Of a DNA stretch of 64,000 nt, positions 7,491 to 16,869 are shown one piece after another. The first letter of the stretch is position 1. Each line of letters starts with the position of its first letter. The translations under genes were made by a program, and so were the position numbers. The notes under the pieces are model-generated. The model was not told the DNA's origin. It searched no databases and saw nothing but the letters and a program-made list of their open reading frames with translations. This DNA is from Halobacillus_B sp963739045 (GTDB taxonomy: Bacteria > Bacillota > Bacilli > Bacillales > Halobacillaceae): positions 62,001-126,000 of the forward strand of contig CAVTYY010000011.1 of the NCBI GenBank assembly GCA_963739045.1, written 5' to 3'.

Positions 7491-8441
7491 TTACTTAAAA
7501 TTTAATAAAAATTTCTGAGTGACCAGCTGCTTGGCATCAACCGGATAATTAACCTTCTGTCCATTGATTTTAACTTCAACAGATGGAGCAGAGCCGATCT
7601 TTACATAGACTTGTTTGCGGTCTTTAACGTCTATTTTTATTGGTGAATCGGCTTGTGTATAATTCTTTGGAGGAGTTAGGTTTTCTCCTCCTTTTGGTGC
7701 ACTAACTTCTAAATACGTCTTCCCAGTAATATCAATGGTTAAACTAGGCTGATCAGCTCCAGTAACGTTAAACGTATGCTCTGGAAAGCTGCCTGTGCCT
7801 TTCTGCGTCAATTTTACTTCAGGTTTTGACTGTTCTTCCTTTTTATTCTCATCCTGCTTATCCTGATTTGCCTTTTCACCATCAGAATTGCTGGAGCCAG
7901 AATCCTTTGAGCTGCCGTCCTCTTTGTTAGCGGAATCAGAAGATCCATCAGTCTCTGATTTATCTTTTCCTTGATCTTTTGATTCCGGCACGCTTACTTC
8001 ATTTTCATTAGAAGAAGCAGGCTGATTATCCTTACTTCCATCATTCATTTGCGTAATAAAGATATAAGCTACAAACAGAAGAAAAATAATCAGTACAACA
8101 GTAATTATCGTCGGAAACATTCTTGACAACCCTGAAGACTTGCCAGAAGATTCATTGCGGGATTTCTGCACCCGGCTGTAATTTACAATACTTTCATCTT
8201 CAAATTCCGGGATTTCACTGCGATGTTCCTCCATAATTACTTCCGGATCCAGACCGACAGCAGAAGCGTATTCACGAATAAAGGCACGAGTGTAAAATTT
8301 TCCCGGCAGCACTTTGAATTCATTGTTTTCTATCGCCTGCAAATACCGTTTTTGAATCTTGGTTATATCCTGCACCTGTTCAAGTGTCATACTTTTCGAT
8401 TCCCGTGCTTCCTTTAAACGTGATCCAATATCTATATCCAT
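7491..8441 (-). CDS. rodZ: RodZ-family cell-shape protein (YmfM)
   Basis: Membrane-bound partner of the MreB cytoskeleton. Domain order in the 316-aa product: cytoplasmic helix-turn-helix of the Xre type at about 5-75 (LKEARESKSMTLEQVQ), a basic stretch, one transmembrane helix at about 109-132, then a long Ser/Asp/Glu/Lys-rich extracellular linker, and a C-terminal DUF4115 beta domain at about 220-316. The linker is unusually acidic. Start: a TTG at 8447 is also in frame, but GGATGG lies 9 nt before the ATG at 8441, which is preferred. It sits between ymfK and pgsA, as in B. subtilis. Confidence 0.92.
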   Translation of the reverse strand: MDIDIGSRLKEARESKSMTLEQVQDITKIQKRYLQAIENNEFKVLPGKFYTRAFIREYASAVGLDPEVIMEEHRSEIPEFEDESIVNYSRVQKSRNESSGKSSGLSRMFPTIITVVLIIFLLFVAYIFITQMNDGSKDNQPASSNENEVSVPESKDQGKDKSETDGSSDSANKEDGSSKDSGSSNSDGEKANQDKQDENKKEEQSKPEVKLTQKGTGSFPEHTFNVTGADQPSLTIDITGKTYLEVSAPKGGENLTPPKNYTQADSPIKIDVKDRKQVYVKIGSAPSVEVKINGQKVNYPVDAKQLVTQKFLLNFK

Positions 8442-8462
8442 CTCCAAACACCATCCATTATC

Positions 8463-9254
8463 TTAAAAATCAAACATGGAAAATCCATCGTCCATGGTCA
8501 TGCCTGGTTTTTCCACTGTTTCATAGGTTATTACTTCTTCATCATTATTTCTTAATTCAATGATATAGTCGAAATCGTCCATTTTATATTCGGTTTCCTG
8601 AACGAAAATATCAGGATGTTCAATGACCTTCGTTGCCGGGAGCCTCATAATTTCACGTACTAATTGCCAATGCTGTTCACTAGCTCTTCTTGCAGATACA
8701 ATACCATCAATAATATAGAGATTATCTTCATTGTATTCTTCTTCAATTAATTTATCCCGAACGGTCTGTTTCAATAAAGTACTTGAGACAAACAGCCACC
8801 GTTTATTAGCACAAACACTAGAGGCAACTACTGATTCTGTTTTGCCTACCCGCGGCATTCCGCGAATACCTACTAATTTATGGCCCTCTTTCATGAAAAG
8901 TTCAGCCATGAAATCAACAAGCAGCCCCAGGTCTTCACGGTTGAAACGGAAAGTCTTGCGGTCATCTACATCGCTATGTATATACCTTCCATGTCTTACC
9001 GCCAGACGGTCCCTCAGTTTTGGTCTTCTCAGTTTCGTAATTCTTATGGTGTCCATCGTATTCAATATAGATTTAAGCCGGGTGATCTGCTCATCATCTT
9101 TACATAACAGCAGCATGCCTCGATGGGAATTCTCCACCCCATTAATGGTGACGATATTAATAGCCATCATGCCCAGCAGCGAAGAAATATCTCCGAGTAA
9201 TCCTGGACGATTATATTGTATTTCGTATTCTAAATACCATTCTTTTTTTTCCAT
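8463..9254 (-). CDS. ymfK: YmfK family protein (DUF3388)
   Basis: Conserved Bacillaceae protein of unknown function, 263 aa. The N-terminal 70 residues look like an ACT-type regulatory domain (YNRPGLLGDISSLLGMM). A P-loop-like GMPRVGKT is at 132-139, which suggests nucleotide binding, but no other NTPase motif was identified with confidence. The start at 9254 is supported by GAGGAG 9 nt upstream; the frame stays open 25 codons further without a good ribosome binding site. It is 21 bp upstream of rodZ and probably co-transcribed with it. Confidence 0.85.
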   Translation of the reverse strand: MEKKEWYLEYEIQYNRPGLLGDISSLLGMMAINIVTINGVENSHRGMLLLCKDDEQITRLKSILNTMDTIRITKLRRPKLRDRLAVRHGRYIHSDVDDRKTFRFNREDLGLLVDFMAELFMKEGHKLVGIRGMPRVGKTESVVASSVCANKRWLFVSSTLLKQTVRDKLIEEEYNEDNLYIIDGIVSARRASEQHWQLVREIMRLPATKVIEHPDIFVQETEYKMDDFDYIIELRNNDEEVITYETVEKPGMTMDDGFSMFDF

Positions 9255-9384
9255 GACACCGCTCCTCGGGGAAAATGTCATAATTTGTAGAACTGTGTAA
9301 AGTTCACATTTGACTTCTCTTACTATCATAAATGATTTTTATAGTTAAGGAAAGGAGGGAAATGGTAAACATGAAAAATTTGCA

Positions 9385-9420
9385 TAAAAAACCGCACAAT
9401 TTTTCATGTGCGGTTTTTTG
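9385..9420 (-). terminator. Intrinsic terminator after ymfJ
   Basis: ACCGCACA and TGTGCGGT form a stem at about 9390-9414 flanked by A-runs and T-runs on both sides, so it could act in either direction. It lies directly past the ymfJ stop. Confidence 0.88.
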
Positions 9421-9425
9421 TCGAA

Positions 9426-9686
9426 TTAGGCTTGGTTGCCTTCGTTTTGGACCAGTTTCACCATCATATTAGCGATTGCGTGCTGTTCCTTGTCATCAGC
9501 AACATTCCAAAGTTCACGCAGAACAGCTTCTTGATCATTTTTGGCATCTACTTGAGTAGCTAAGTAGTTTCCGATTTCAAATGCAAGATCTGAAACAGCG
9601 TGGTCTCCCATACCTTGACCTTCGGCTTGATGTAAACGATCTCCAAGAAAATCCTTCCAAGAATCAAAATTGTCTAAAACAGACAT
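9426..9686 (-). CDS. ymfJ: DUF3243 family protein (YmfJ)
   Basis: Small acidic protein of 86 aa that matches the Bacillus YmfJ/DUF3243 family along its length (MSVLDNFDSWKDFLGDRL and NYLATQVDAKNDQEAVLREL). Function is unknown. The AGAAGGAGGTAAC ribosome binding site before the ATG at 9686 is very strong. It sits 73 bp past ymfI and ends at a strong terminator. No signal peptide or membrane segment is visible, so it is probably cytoplasmic. Confidence 0.88.
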   Translation of the reverse strand: MSVLDNFDSWKDFLGDRLHQAEGQGMGDHAVSDLAFEIGNYLATQVDAKNDQEAVLRELWNVADDKEQHAIANMMVKLVQNEGNQA

Positions 9687-9759
9687 CTTTGTTACCTCCT
9701 TCTGAAGATTAATCTTGATTAGTATGAGGAGGCAGAGAATATTTTATACATCACTTCTG

Positions 9760-10479
9760 TTAATTCCATCCGCCATTTACCTTTAGAATGTGGCCAGTAA
9801 TGTAAGAAGCCTTATCACTCAATAAAAAGGCAACTGATTGGGCTGCTTCTTTACAAGTACCCGCACGGCCAAGCGGAATTTCATCTTCGAGATCTGCAAG
9901 CTCCTCCATAGACAGCTCGGCGTTCATCTGGGAGGAGATCAACCCCGGGGTAACCGCATTAATCCGGATCCCACTGGGAGCAACCTCTTTGGCCAGACCC
10001 TTAACAAAACTGATTTGCGCACCCTTCACGGCACTGTAGGCAGCTTCCAAACTGGCCCCTTCTTCTCCCCAGATTGATGAGATAAAGACCATTTTCCCTT
10101 GCTTTTTAGAAATCATCGCCGGCAATACATGTTTCGCGATCTGCCATGGGGCCTTCATATGCAGGTAATATAATTGATCCATATCTTCCGGAGTCATTTC
10201 CTGAAAGAGACCGCGCCAGTGATGACCGCCTGCAAAGACCACAGCGTCCCATTGAGAATCAATCTTATTAATAAAGGAAGCGATCCCGCCATCGGAAGCT
10301 AAATTTGCCTGACCAGCTCCTATCCATTGGGATCCAGGGATTTCCTGCTTCAACTGAGTAATGGTGCTCTCATTAGAGAAATAGTGAAGGTAGAGGGAGT
10401 ATCCTTCTTCTGTAAGCTCACGTGCACAAGCGGCACCAATGCCGCCGCTTGCGCCGATGATTAAGCATCGTTTACTCAT
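9760..10479 (-). CDS. ymfI: SDR-family reductase YmfI (EF-P 5-aminopentanone reductase)
   Basis: Short-chain dehydrogenase of 239 aa. The NAD(P) motif GASGGIG is at 9-15, catalytic Ser at 134/135 (FISSIWG), Tyr148 and Lys152 (YSAVK), and the C-terminus reads GHILKVNGGWN, as in FabG-like enzymes. In B. subtilis YmfI takes part in building the 5-aminopentanol modification on elongation factor P, reducing the aminopentanone form. It overlaps the end of ymfH by 8 bp and follows ymfF-ymfH, genes linked to the same modification. A generic 3-oxoacyl-ACP reductase is the alternative, but the context favours YmfI. Confidence 0.88.
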   Translation of the reverse strand: MSKRCLIIGASGGIGAACARELTEEGYSLYLHYFSNESTITQLKQEIPGSQWIGAGQANLASDGGIASFINKIDSQWDAVVFAGGHHWRGLFQEMTPEDMDQLYYLHMKAPWQIAKHVLPAMISKKQGKMVFISSIWGEEGASLEAAYSAVKGAQISFVKGLAKEVAPSGIRINAVTPGLISSQMNAELSMEELADLEDEIPLGRAGTCKEAAQSVAFLLSDKASYITGHILKVNGGWN

Positions 10480-11764
10480 TTTCCTGAGGCTTTACCTGAA
10501 ATACAGAAATGGTCTCTTCTTTAATCCAATGCTGCAGGTATTCTTCTGCATCTTTCGTGGTCAAAGATTCAATTTCAGGGAGCACATCAAATAGATCGAC
10601 CCCTAAATTATGGTAGTGAACAAATTGATTAGCAATAAACTCTAAAGAATTTAATGCTCTCATAAATTGACCGATCTTTTTCCTTTTCATTCGCGTGAAA
10701 TCTTCTTCAGGAATACTTTCAGTTTTTAAATCATGAAGCATTTCTTTTACTCGTTTTGCTAATTCATCTGGTTTCCTTGAATCTCCACCTAAAATGGTAA
10801 AGCCGAATTGTCGATCCAGCTCAGTTTCATATTGAAAACTGTCATCAATCAAGTCATTTTTATAAAGCTCTTCGTAAAAAGCTCCACTTTTTGAGAAATA
10901 GAAATCAAGAATCATATCGGAAAGTAATTCTGCTCGAATCAATTCTTTTCCGGAAAGGTCTAATACGTTCTCTTTTACCCCGACCATGCATTTAGCTGTG
11001 GTCACAGGCATCGTAATAGAACTTTCCTTTTCAGCGACTGCTGACGGCTCTTCAGGATAAGATCGATTAATCTCCGGAGCCTGCGGAAAGGATTTGCCAG
11101 CCTGATTTTCCCGCACCTGTTTCATAATCGCTTCCGGATCAATATTCCCTGCAATAAATAAGGACATGTTAGATGGATGATAAAACGTTTCATAACAGGT
11201 ATAGAGATCATCTTTTGTAATATTCTGTATAGAGTCGACCGTTCCTGCAATATCCACTTTAACTGGATGTTCATGATACAAGCTTTGAATGGTGCCAAAG
11301 AATGCTCTCCAGTCTGGCTGGTCATCATACATTTGGATTTCCTGAGCAATGATTCCTTTTTCTTTATCTACCGATTTTTCAGAAAAGTACGGATCTTGAA
11401 CAAAATTAACTAACGTCTCTACATTCTTTTCAATTTGACTCGTAGCTGAAAATAAATAGGCTGTTTTTGTAAAGGATGTAAACGCATTGGCCGATGCACC
11501 TAATTTAGTAAAGTCTTGAAAAACATCACGATCTTCTTTTTCAAAGAGCTTGTGTTCTAGAAAATGAGCAATTCCTTCCGGGACCGTAACTTTATCGGAT
11601 TTACCAATCGGTGTGAACGTTTGGTCGATAGAACCGTAATTCGTGGAAAAAATTCCAAATGTTTTGGCCATTTCAGGTTTAGACAATAAAAAAACCTGTA
11701 AGCCATTATCCATTGTCTCTTGATAGATTTTCTCATTCAGCTGTTGATACACCAGTTCTTCCAT
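10472..11764 (-). CDS. ymfH: M16-family zinc peptidase-like protein YmfH
   Basis: 430-aa member of the M16 (insulinase) family. The inverted zinc motif HFLEH is intact at 67-71, with a downstream acidic ligand region (EKGIIAQEIQMYDD), so this is probably the catalytic half of a YmfF/YmfH pair. In B. subtilis both genes have been linked genetically to EF-P 5-aminopentanol modification; the substrate is not clear to me. It starts 2 bp after the ymfF stop and runs into ymfI with an 8-bp overlap, implying tight co-expression. No signal peptide is visible. Confidence 0.9.
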   Translation of the reverse strand: MEELVYQQLNEKIYQETMDNGLQVFLLSKPEMAKTFGIFSTNYGSIDQTFTPIGKSDKVTVPEGIAHFLEHKLFEKEDRDVFQDFTKLGASANAFTSFTKTAYLFSATSQIEKNVETLVNFVQDPYFSEKSVDKEKGIIAQEIQMYDDQPDWRAFFGTIQSLYHEHPVKVDIAGTVDSIQNITKDDLYTCYETFYHPSNMSLFIAGNIDPEAIMKQVRENQAGKSFPQAPEINRSYPEEPSAVAEKESSITMPVTTAKCMVGVKENVLDLSGKELIRAELLSDMILDFYFSKSGAFYEELYKNDLIDDSFQYETELDRQFGFTILGGDSRKPDELAKRVKEMLHDLKTESIPEEDFTRMKRKKIGQFMRALNSLEFIANQFVHYHNLGVDLFDVLPEIESLTTKDAEEYLQHWIKEETISVFQVKPQENE

Positions 11765-11766
11765 AC

Positions 11767-13056
11767 TTATTCCCCACCTTTATTACTTGTTAAGAAGTAC
11801 ACTGTATCTAATTGAATCTTATTTGCCATTTCTACAACATCCTGTTTTGTCACATTACGAATGTTAGTAATAAGCTGTTCCGCCGGCATTTCTGCTCCGG
11901 ATAGCATTTGATGATAAAGAATTTCGATTAAACCGCTTGCATTATCCATTGTTTCCTGCAGCTGATTAATCACCTGTTCTTTAGTTTCACTTACTTGCTC
12001 TTCTGTGAAATCGCCTTGCTTCATAGCTTCCATCTGTTCAAGAATGATGGACTTTGCCTGGTCAAAATCTTTCGGGTCAATCCCGCTGAATACGAGCAGA
12101 AGACCCTTATGGCTTTCAAACCGGGAAGCCGCGTAATAGGCAAGACTGTGCTTTTCACGGACATTCATAAATAACTTAGAACTTGGAAAACCGCCAAACA
12201 GACCATTAAATATCTGCAGGGCATAATAATCATCATCCCCAAATTTAGTGTACGTCCGGTAGCCTATGTGCAGTTTCCCTTGATTCACATCTTCTTTCTC
12301 AACGATATCTTTGACTTTCTCTACTTTCGGTTGAGCCGAAAGTTTATCTTCCTTCTGCTTATGATTACTTTGAAGCGGTCGTTGTAAGTATTGGTCAGTA
12401 AGTTCCTCAATAGCAGCAGGGTCAACATCACCCGTTACATACACATCCAGAATGTCGTTCGAAATCATATCCTGGTAATATTGATATAAACTTTCAGCCG
12501 TGATAGCATCGAAATCTTCTAAATAACCATGAACATGTAGAGAATAGGGTTCATCTTTACACATTTGGTCAATTAACCGCATGTTCGCATACGCCATCTT
12601 GTCATCTTTAATCGAAGTAATTTTTTGTTCAAGTGTCTGTTTTTCTCTGCTTACAATTTCCCCGTCAAATCCTGAGTTAATTACTTTGGGTTCAAATAAT
12701 ACTTCCTTAAAGAGTTGAAAAGCTTTTTCGAGGATCGGTTCGTTATCATTTAAATAAGCTTCATTTACGACATCCATCCGAAAACTTAAAACATGATTCT
12801 CGCCTTTCTTTGCACCGTCACTGGCAAATGCAGTACCGTACAAATATTCAAAAGCAGATTGCAGCGACCTTCTATTAGGATGATTGTTAGTAGCCTTTTG
12901 AAGTACATGGGGAAGGAGAGCCCTTTCGGAAATTCCCTCTCGCATCAATGGCCGTTTGAACTTTGCAACCATTGAGATGGTTTTGTATTTTTTGCTTGGT
13001 AAAATATGTAACCGATAACCTGTTTTTTGCTTGACGATTTCTTCGGTAATTTTCAT
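11767..13056 (-). CDS. ymfF: M16-family peptidase homologue YmfF (zinc motif degenerate)
   Basis: 429-aa M16-like protein with the fold of YmfH but without HXXEH: the corresponding position reads LLPHVLQKAT. It is therefore probably a non-catalytic partner, as in the alpha/beta arrangement of mitochondrial processing peptidase. C-terminal features such as VREKHSLAYYAAS are typical of M16 clan members. It opens the ymfF-ymfH-ymfI-ymfJ group and is linked to EF-P modification in B. subtilis. An AAGGAGG box precedes the ATG at 13056. The 138-bp upstream spacer contains the nupQ terminator. Confidence 0.88.
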   Translation of the reverse strand: MKITEEIVKQKTGYRLHILPSKKYKTISMVAKFKRPLMREGISERALLPHVLQKATNNHPNRRSLQSAFEYLYGTAFASDGAKKGENHVLSFRMDVVNEAYLNDNEPILEKAFQLFKEVLFEPKVINSGFDGEIVSREKQTLEQKITSIKDDKMAYANMRLIDQMCKDEPYSLHVHGYLEDFDAITAESLYQYYQDMISNDILDVYVTGDVDPAAIEELTDQYLQRPLQSNHKQKEDKLSAQPKVEKVKDIVEKEDVNQGKLHIGYRTYTKFGDDDYYALQIFNGLFGGFPSSKLFMNVREKHSLAYYAASRFESHKGLLLVFSGIDPKDFDQAKSIILEQMEAMKQGDFTEEQVSETKEQVINQLQETMDNASGLIEILYHQMLSGAEMPAEQLITNIRNVTKQDVVEMANKIQLDTVYFLTSNKGGE

Positions 13057-13146
13057 TTTTCATCCTCCTTGTTTCTCTGTATATTATGTTCTTTCTTACT
13101 ATTATTCATCCATTTTGAAGCTAAGTCCTATGCTAAGGTATATGAT

Positions 13147-13190
13147 TAAAAAAGTAAAAAATTAAGCCCGGTACTTGTGCACCGGGCTTA
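13147..13190 (-). terminator. Intrinsic terminator after nupQ
   Basis: TAAGCCCGGT and ACCGGGCTTA form a 10-bp stem (13163-13190), followed on the minus strand by AATTTTTTACTTTTTT. It lies directly past the nupQ stop and ends the importer operon. Confidence 0.9.
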
Positions 13191-13194
13191 AATA

Positions 13195-14154
13195 TTAACG
13201 ATTTCCTTTTATATAAGGTTCACCAAGCGCTTTAGGAGCTTCTGCCCTGCCGATAAATCCGGCCAACGCAAGAATGGTTAGCACATAAGGTGCAATCAAT
13301 AAGAAAACGGATGGGACTTCGGAAAGTACCGGAATACTTGGCCCTACAATACTCAAGCTCTGAGCAAACCCGAAGAATAAGGCAGCTCCCAACGCACCAA
13401 GCGGGTGCCACTTGCCAAAGATAACAGCCGCAAGCGACATAAATCCCTGACCGACAATCGTCGCATGGGAAAAGTTTAAGGCAATGGTAAGCGCATAAAC
13501 CGATCCACCCAGACCTCCAAGTGCTCCAGAAATCATAACAGCTGTATAACGCATGCCATAAACGTTTATCCCATTCGTATCAGCTGCCATTGGGTGTTCA
13601 CCTACTGAACGCAGGCGCAAGCCAAACGGAGTTTTGAATATAATAAACCAAACTAGAAACGCCATGGCTATAGCTAAATATGAAGTTAAATACATATTGG
13701 AAAAGAACAGATCTCCTACTACAGGGATTTTGCTGAGACCTGGAATATCAGTTGTATAAAACGGACGCTCAACCATCGCAGTCTGTCCTTTATCATACCA
13801 TTGCTTCGTTAAGAAAAGACCAATCCCGAGGGCCAGAAAGTTAATGGCCACACCGCTGACTACTTGATCCGCACGAAATGTAATGGAAGCAACGGCGTGT
13901 ATTAAAGCAAATAATGCTGAAATAATCATGGCAGCAATAATTGAAATCCACGGGGTCATTGAACCAAACGTGTCATAAAAAGCCAGGTTAAATACAACTC
14001 CCACGAATGCTCCCATGATCATTAAGCCTTCAAGACCAATATTAATGACTCCTGATCTCTCACTGAATACTCCTCCAAGTGCTGTAAAAATCAGAGGGGA
14101 GGCAAAGAAAACTGCCTGTGGAATGATGGATTGCAATATTTCAAAGAAACTCAT
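13195..14154 (-). CDS. nupQ: ABC transporter permease, nucleoside type (NupQ-like)
   Basis: Membrane permease of 319 aa with about eight to ten hydrophobic helices, of the BPD_transp_2 family used by basic-membrane-protein-type nucleoside importers. The motif VFSERSGVINIGLEGLMIMGAF near the N-terminus is typical of this permease class. It immediately follows nupP (adjacent bases), with its AAGGAGGGG ribosome binding site inside the end of nupP. In B. subtilis the NupNOPQ system takes up guanosine; the substrate here is inferred from that similarity. Confidence 0.88.
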   Translation of the reverse strand: MSFFEILQSIIPQAVFFASPLIFTALGGVFSERSGVINIGLEGLMIMGAFVGVVFNLAFYDTFGSMTPWISIIAAMIISALFALIHAVASITFRADQVVSGVAINFLALGIGLFLTKQWYDKGQTAMVERPFYTTDIPGLSKIPVVGDLFFSNMYLTSYLAIAMAFLVWFIIFKTPFGLRLRSVGEHPMAADTNGINVYGMRYTAVMISGALGGLGGSVYALTIALNFSHATIVGQGFMSLAAVIFGKWHPLGALGAALFFGFAQSLSIVGPSIPVLSEVPSVFLLIAPYVLTILALAGFIGRAEAPKALGEPYIKGNR

Positions 14155-15201
14155 TTATTTCCCCTCCTTTTTAAACCTTAAAATAGCCCAGCGAATAATA
14201 TAACTTGAAGCCACAAAGAAAATAATTAAGGCAATCACTATTTCTACAAGTTCTGTCGGAACCCCAGCTTCTGTCGGCATATTTAATGCTCCGATTTTCA
14301 ATGTACCAAACAGGAATGCAGCTAATACCACTCCGACAGCTGTATTAGCACCTAGGAGGGCAACAGCGATTCCGTCAAACCCAATATTCGTAAATCCAGA
14401 TTTAACAGACATATAACCAAACGTTCCTAAACCTTCCATTGTTCCTGCCAGACCAGCAAATGCCCCAGAGATAACCATAGCGAGAATTATATTACGGCTT
14501 ACACTCATCCCCGCGTAGCGGGATGCATTCTGGTTAAAACCAACGGACCTCAGTTCAAAACCAAGTGTGGTTTTATTTAAAATAAACCACATCACTACAG
14601 CAATAAATAAAGCAATTAGGATTCCATAATGAAGACGGGAATAAAAAGTTAATCCTGCCAGCCAGTCCGAGGCAAGCGAAGCTGAAGCTTTGACATGCTC
14701 TGTTTGGTCTTCTCCGTCGGTAATTACGTTTCGAACAATCTCATTTGAGGAATAAAGAGCAATATAGTTCATCATAATGGTCACAATAACTTCATGAACC
14801 CCAAGTTTAGCTTTTAAAATACCGGGAATGAATCCCCAGAACGCGCCAGCTAAGGCACCGGCAAGAATAGCGAGGGGAAGATGTATGATCATCGGGAGGT
14901 CAAAGGAAGTCCCCACCCAGACCGAAGCCAGCCATCCGACGAACACTTGACCTTCTACACCAATATTCAAAAGTCCTGAACGTAGAGCAAACCCAACCGC
15001 AAGACCTGAGAGAATATAAGGAGTAACCTGTCTTAAAGTTTCCCCAAAGAAATATAAGTCTCCAAAAGCTCCATTCCATAAAGCTGCATAGCCTGCAACT
15101 GGATTATAGCCAAAAGCGAGCATAATAATAGCTCCAGAAAGCAGGCCTAATATTACCGATATAATCGGTATTAGGATGTTCACAGTACGATTCGAAAACA
15201 T
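14155..15201 (-). CDS. nupP: ABC transporter permease, nucleoside type (NupP-like)
   Basis: Second permease of the importer, 348 aa, strongly hydrophobic. It carries the paralogous motif ALRSGLLNIGVEGQVFVG, like the one in NupQ, so the two probably form a heterodimeric channel. It begins 1 bp past the end of nupO and abuts nupQ, which fixes a nupO-nupP-nupQ transcription unit. The nucleoside substrate is inferred from the linked BMP-family binding protein. Confidence 0.88.
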   Translation of the reverse strand: MFSNRTVNILIPIISVILGLLSGAIIMLAFGYNPVAGYAALWNGAFGDLYFFGETLRQVTPYILSGLAVGFALRSGLLNIGVEGQVFVGWLASVWVGTSFDLPMIIHLPLAILAGALAGAFWGFIPGILKAKLGVHEVIVTIMMNYIALYSSNEIVRNVITDGEDQTEHVKASASLASDWLAGLTFYSRLHYGILIALFIAVVMWFILNKTTLGFELRSVGFNQNASRYAGMSVSRNIILAMVISGAFAGLAGTMEGLGTFGYMSVKSGFTNIGFDGIAVALLGANTAVGVVLAAFLFGTLKIGALNMPTEAGVPTELVEIVIALIIFFVASSYIIRWAILRFKKEGK

Positions 15202-15202
15202 A

Positions 15203-16729
15203 CTATTGTTCCCCCGCCTTCTCTTTTGTATTTCCAGCCATAAGAAGGCCTAATTCCTGCTCATCCGTTTCCTCAGGCTTTTTCTCGGCCACTATTTCAC
15301 CATCAAACATGACCGCAATTCGGTCGCTTAAATTCATAATTTCATCCAGCTCAAAGGAAATCAGAAGGACGGCTCTGCCTTTATCCCGTTCCTCAATCAG
15401 CTTACTATGAATGAACTCGATCGCACCGACATCAAGCCCGCGTGTAGGCTGAGCTGCGATGATTAAATCCGGAGACCGGTCGATTTCCCGCCCGATAATA
15501 GCTTTTTGCTGATTCCCGCCTGACAGTGCCCGGGCTTTCGTAAATTCATCTGGAGTCCGCACATCGTATTCTGCAATCAGCTCTTTTGCCTTCTTATAAA
15601 TATTTTTGTAGCTGAGTACACCGTTTTTGGAAAAAGGCTTGTCCTTATAACTTTGAAGAACCATGTTTTCACCAATAGGAAAATCCAGAACAAGACCAAA
15701 TTTGTGACGGTCTTGAGGTATGTGGGATACTCCAGACTTGGTTACTTTACGAGGGTTCAAATTCGTAATTACATTTTCTCTTAAATTCACACTTCCAGAC
15801 TCACTTTTTCTAAGCCCGGTAATGGCTTCGATTAACTCTGTTTGGCCATTCCCATCCACTCCGGCAATACCTACAATCTCGCCACTGCGAACATCCAGAT
15901 TTAATCCTTTCACCATTTCCACGCCGCGAACGTCCTTCACGTGAAGATCTTTTATAGATAAGTAAGTTTCCTTAGGCTGAGCAGGTGTTTTCTCCGTAGA
16001 GAAATTCACTTCTCTTCCTACCATTAATGAAGCAAGTTCAGTTGGATTAGTGTCTTTCACATCCACTGTACCAATTCCTTCACCTTTCCTGATGACTGTA
16101 CATCGATCACAAACCTGCATAATTTCTTTAAGCTTGTGAGTGATCAGAATAATCGATTTTCCTTCCCTAACTAACCCCTGCATAATTTCTATTAATTCTT
16201 TAATTTCTTGAGGAGTTAATACGGCGGTAGGTTCGTCAAATATGAGAATTTCCGCACCGCGGTACAGAGTTTTTAAGATTTCCACTCGCTGTTCCATACC
16301 TACCGAAATATCGCGGATTTTAGCTTTAGGATCGACATTCAAACCGTAGCGTTCAGATAGCTCTTGAACTTCTTTTTCTGCTTTCTTAAGATCTACTCTT
16401 CCAGCTTTTCTAGGTTCGCTGCCTAAGACAATATTTTCCGTAACAGTAAATGTATCTACCAGCATAAAGTGCTGGTGAACCATCCCAATACCTAAGTCAT
16501 TTGCAACATTAGGATCCGTAATGTTCACTTTTTTTCCATTGACTTTTATCTCGCCTCGTTCCGGCTGGTAGAGACCAAATAAAACATTCATTAAGGTAGA
16601 CTTCCCCGCACCATTTTCACCTAACAGGGCATGGATTTCTCCTTTTTTTACTTGCAGCGTAATATTATCATTTGCTACGATACCTGGAAATTCTTTTCTG
16701 ATATTCAGCATCTCTATTACGTAATCCAT
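15203..16729 (-). CDS. nupO: ABC transporter ATP-binding protein, nucleoside type (NupO-like)
   Basis: 508-aa tandem ATPase. The first cassette has Walker A GENGAGKST at 37-45 and Walker B LIFDEPTAVL. The second has LSGGNQQK as signature and a modified P-loop (GVDGNGQTEL), as usual for sugar- and nucleoside-type importers of the RbsA/YufO family. It energises NupP/NupQ. A strong perfect hairpin separates it from nupN, so its level is probably set below that of the binding protein. Confidence 0.92.
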   Translation of the reverse strand: MDYVIEMLNIRKEFPGIVANDNITLQVKKGEIHALLGENGAGKSTLMNVLFGLYQPERGEIKVNGKKVNITDPNVANDLGIGMVHQHFMLVDTFTVTENIVLGSEPRKAGRVDLKKAEKEVQELSERYGLNVDPKAKIRDISVGMEQRVEILKTLYRGAEILIFDEPTAVLTPQEIKELIEIMQGLVREGKSIILITHKLKEIMQVCDRCTVIRKGEGIGTVDVKDTNPTELASLMVGREVNFSTEKTPAQPKETYLSIKDLHVKDVRGVEMVKGLNLDVRSGEIVGIAGVDGNGQTELIEAITGLRKSESGSVNLRENVITNLNPRKVTKSGVSHIPQDRHKFGLVLDFPIGENMVLQSYKDKPFSKNGVLSYKNIYKKAKELIAEYDVRTPDEFTKARALSGGNQQKAIIGREIDRSPDLIIAAQPTRGLDVGAIEFIHSKLIEERDKGRAVLLISFELDEIMNLSDRIAVMFDGEIVAEKKPEETDEQELGLLMAGNTKEKAGEQ

Positions 16730-16768
16730 TTTTCCCTCACTCCTTGCTTAGCAGTCTGCTCTTTCCCG

Positions 16769-16820
16769 AAAAAATCATCAAATGAAGAGGGCCGGATCAA
16801 ACTCTTCATTTGATGATTTT
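16769..16820 (-). terminator. Perfect 19-bp hairpin between nupN and nupO (partial terminator)
   Basis: 16771-16789 and 16802-16820 are perfect complements with a 12-base loop; on the minus strand the stem runs into TTTTTTCGGG. It lies between the binding-protein gene and the ATPase gene of one operon. Such hairpins commonly stabilise the upstream mRNA and let only part of transcription pass, giving excess binding protein. Confidence 0.75.
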
Positions 16821-16869
16821 CATATTTAGGGAGAGAAAGGCTGTTTGTTCCCAGCCCTTCTCAATAAAA

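Noticed and set aside
8731..9300. Plus-strand open frame of 189 codons opposite ymfK
   Set aside because: It mirrors the codon pattern of ymfK on the other strand, lacks a ribosome binding site and resembles no family I know.
11767..13056. YmfF as a broken gene because it lacks HXXEH
   Set aside because: The frame is full length and the motif is normally degenerate in this partner of the M16 pair.
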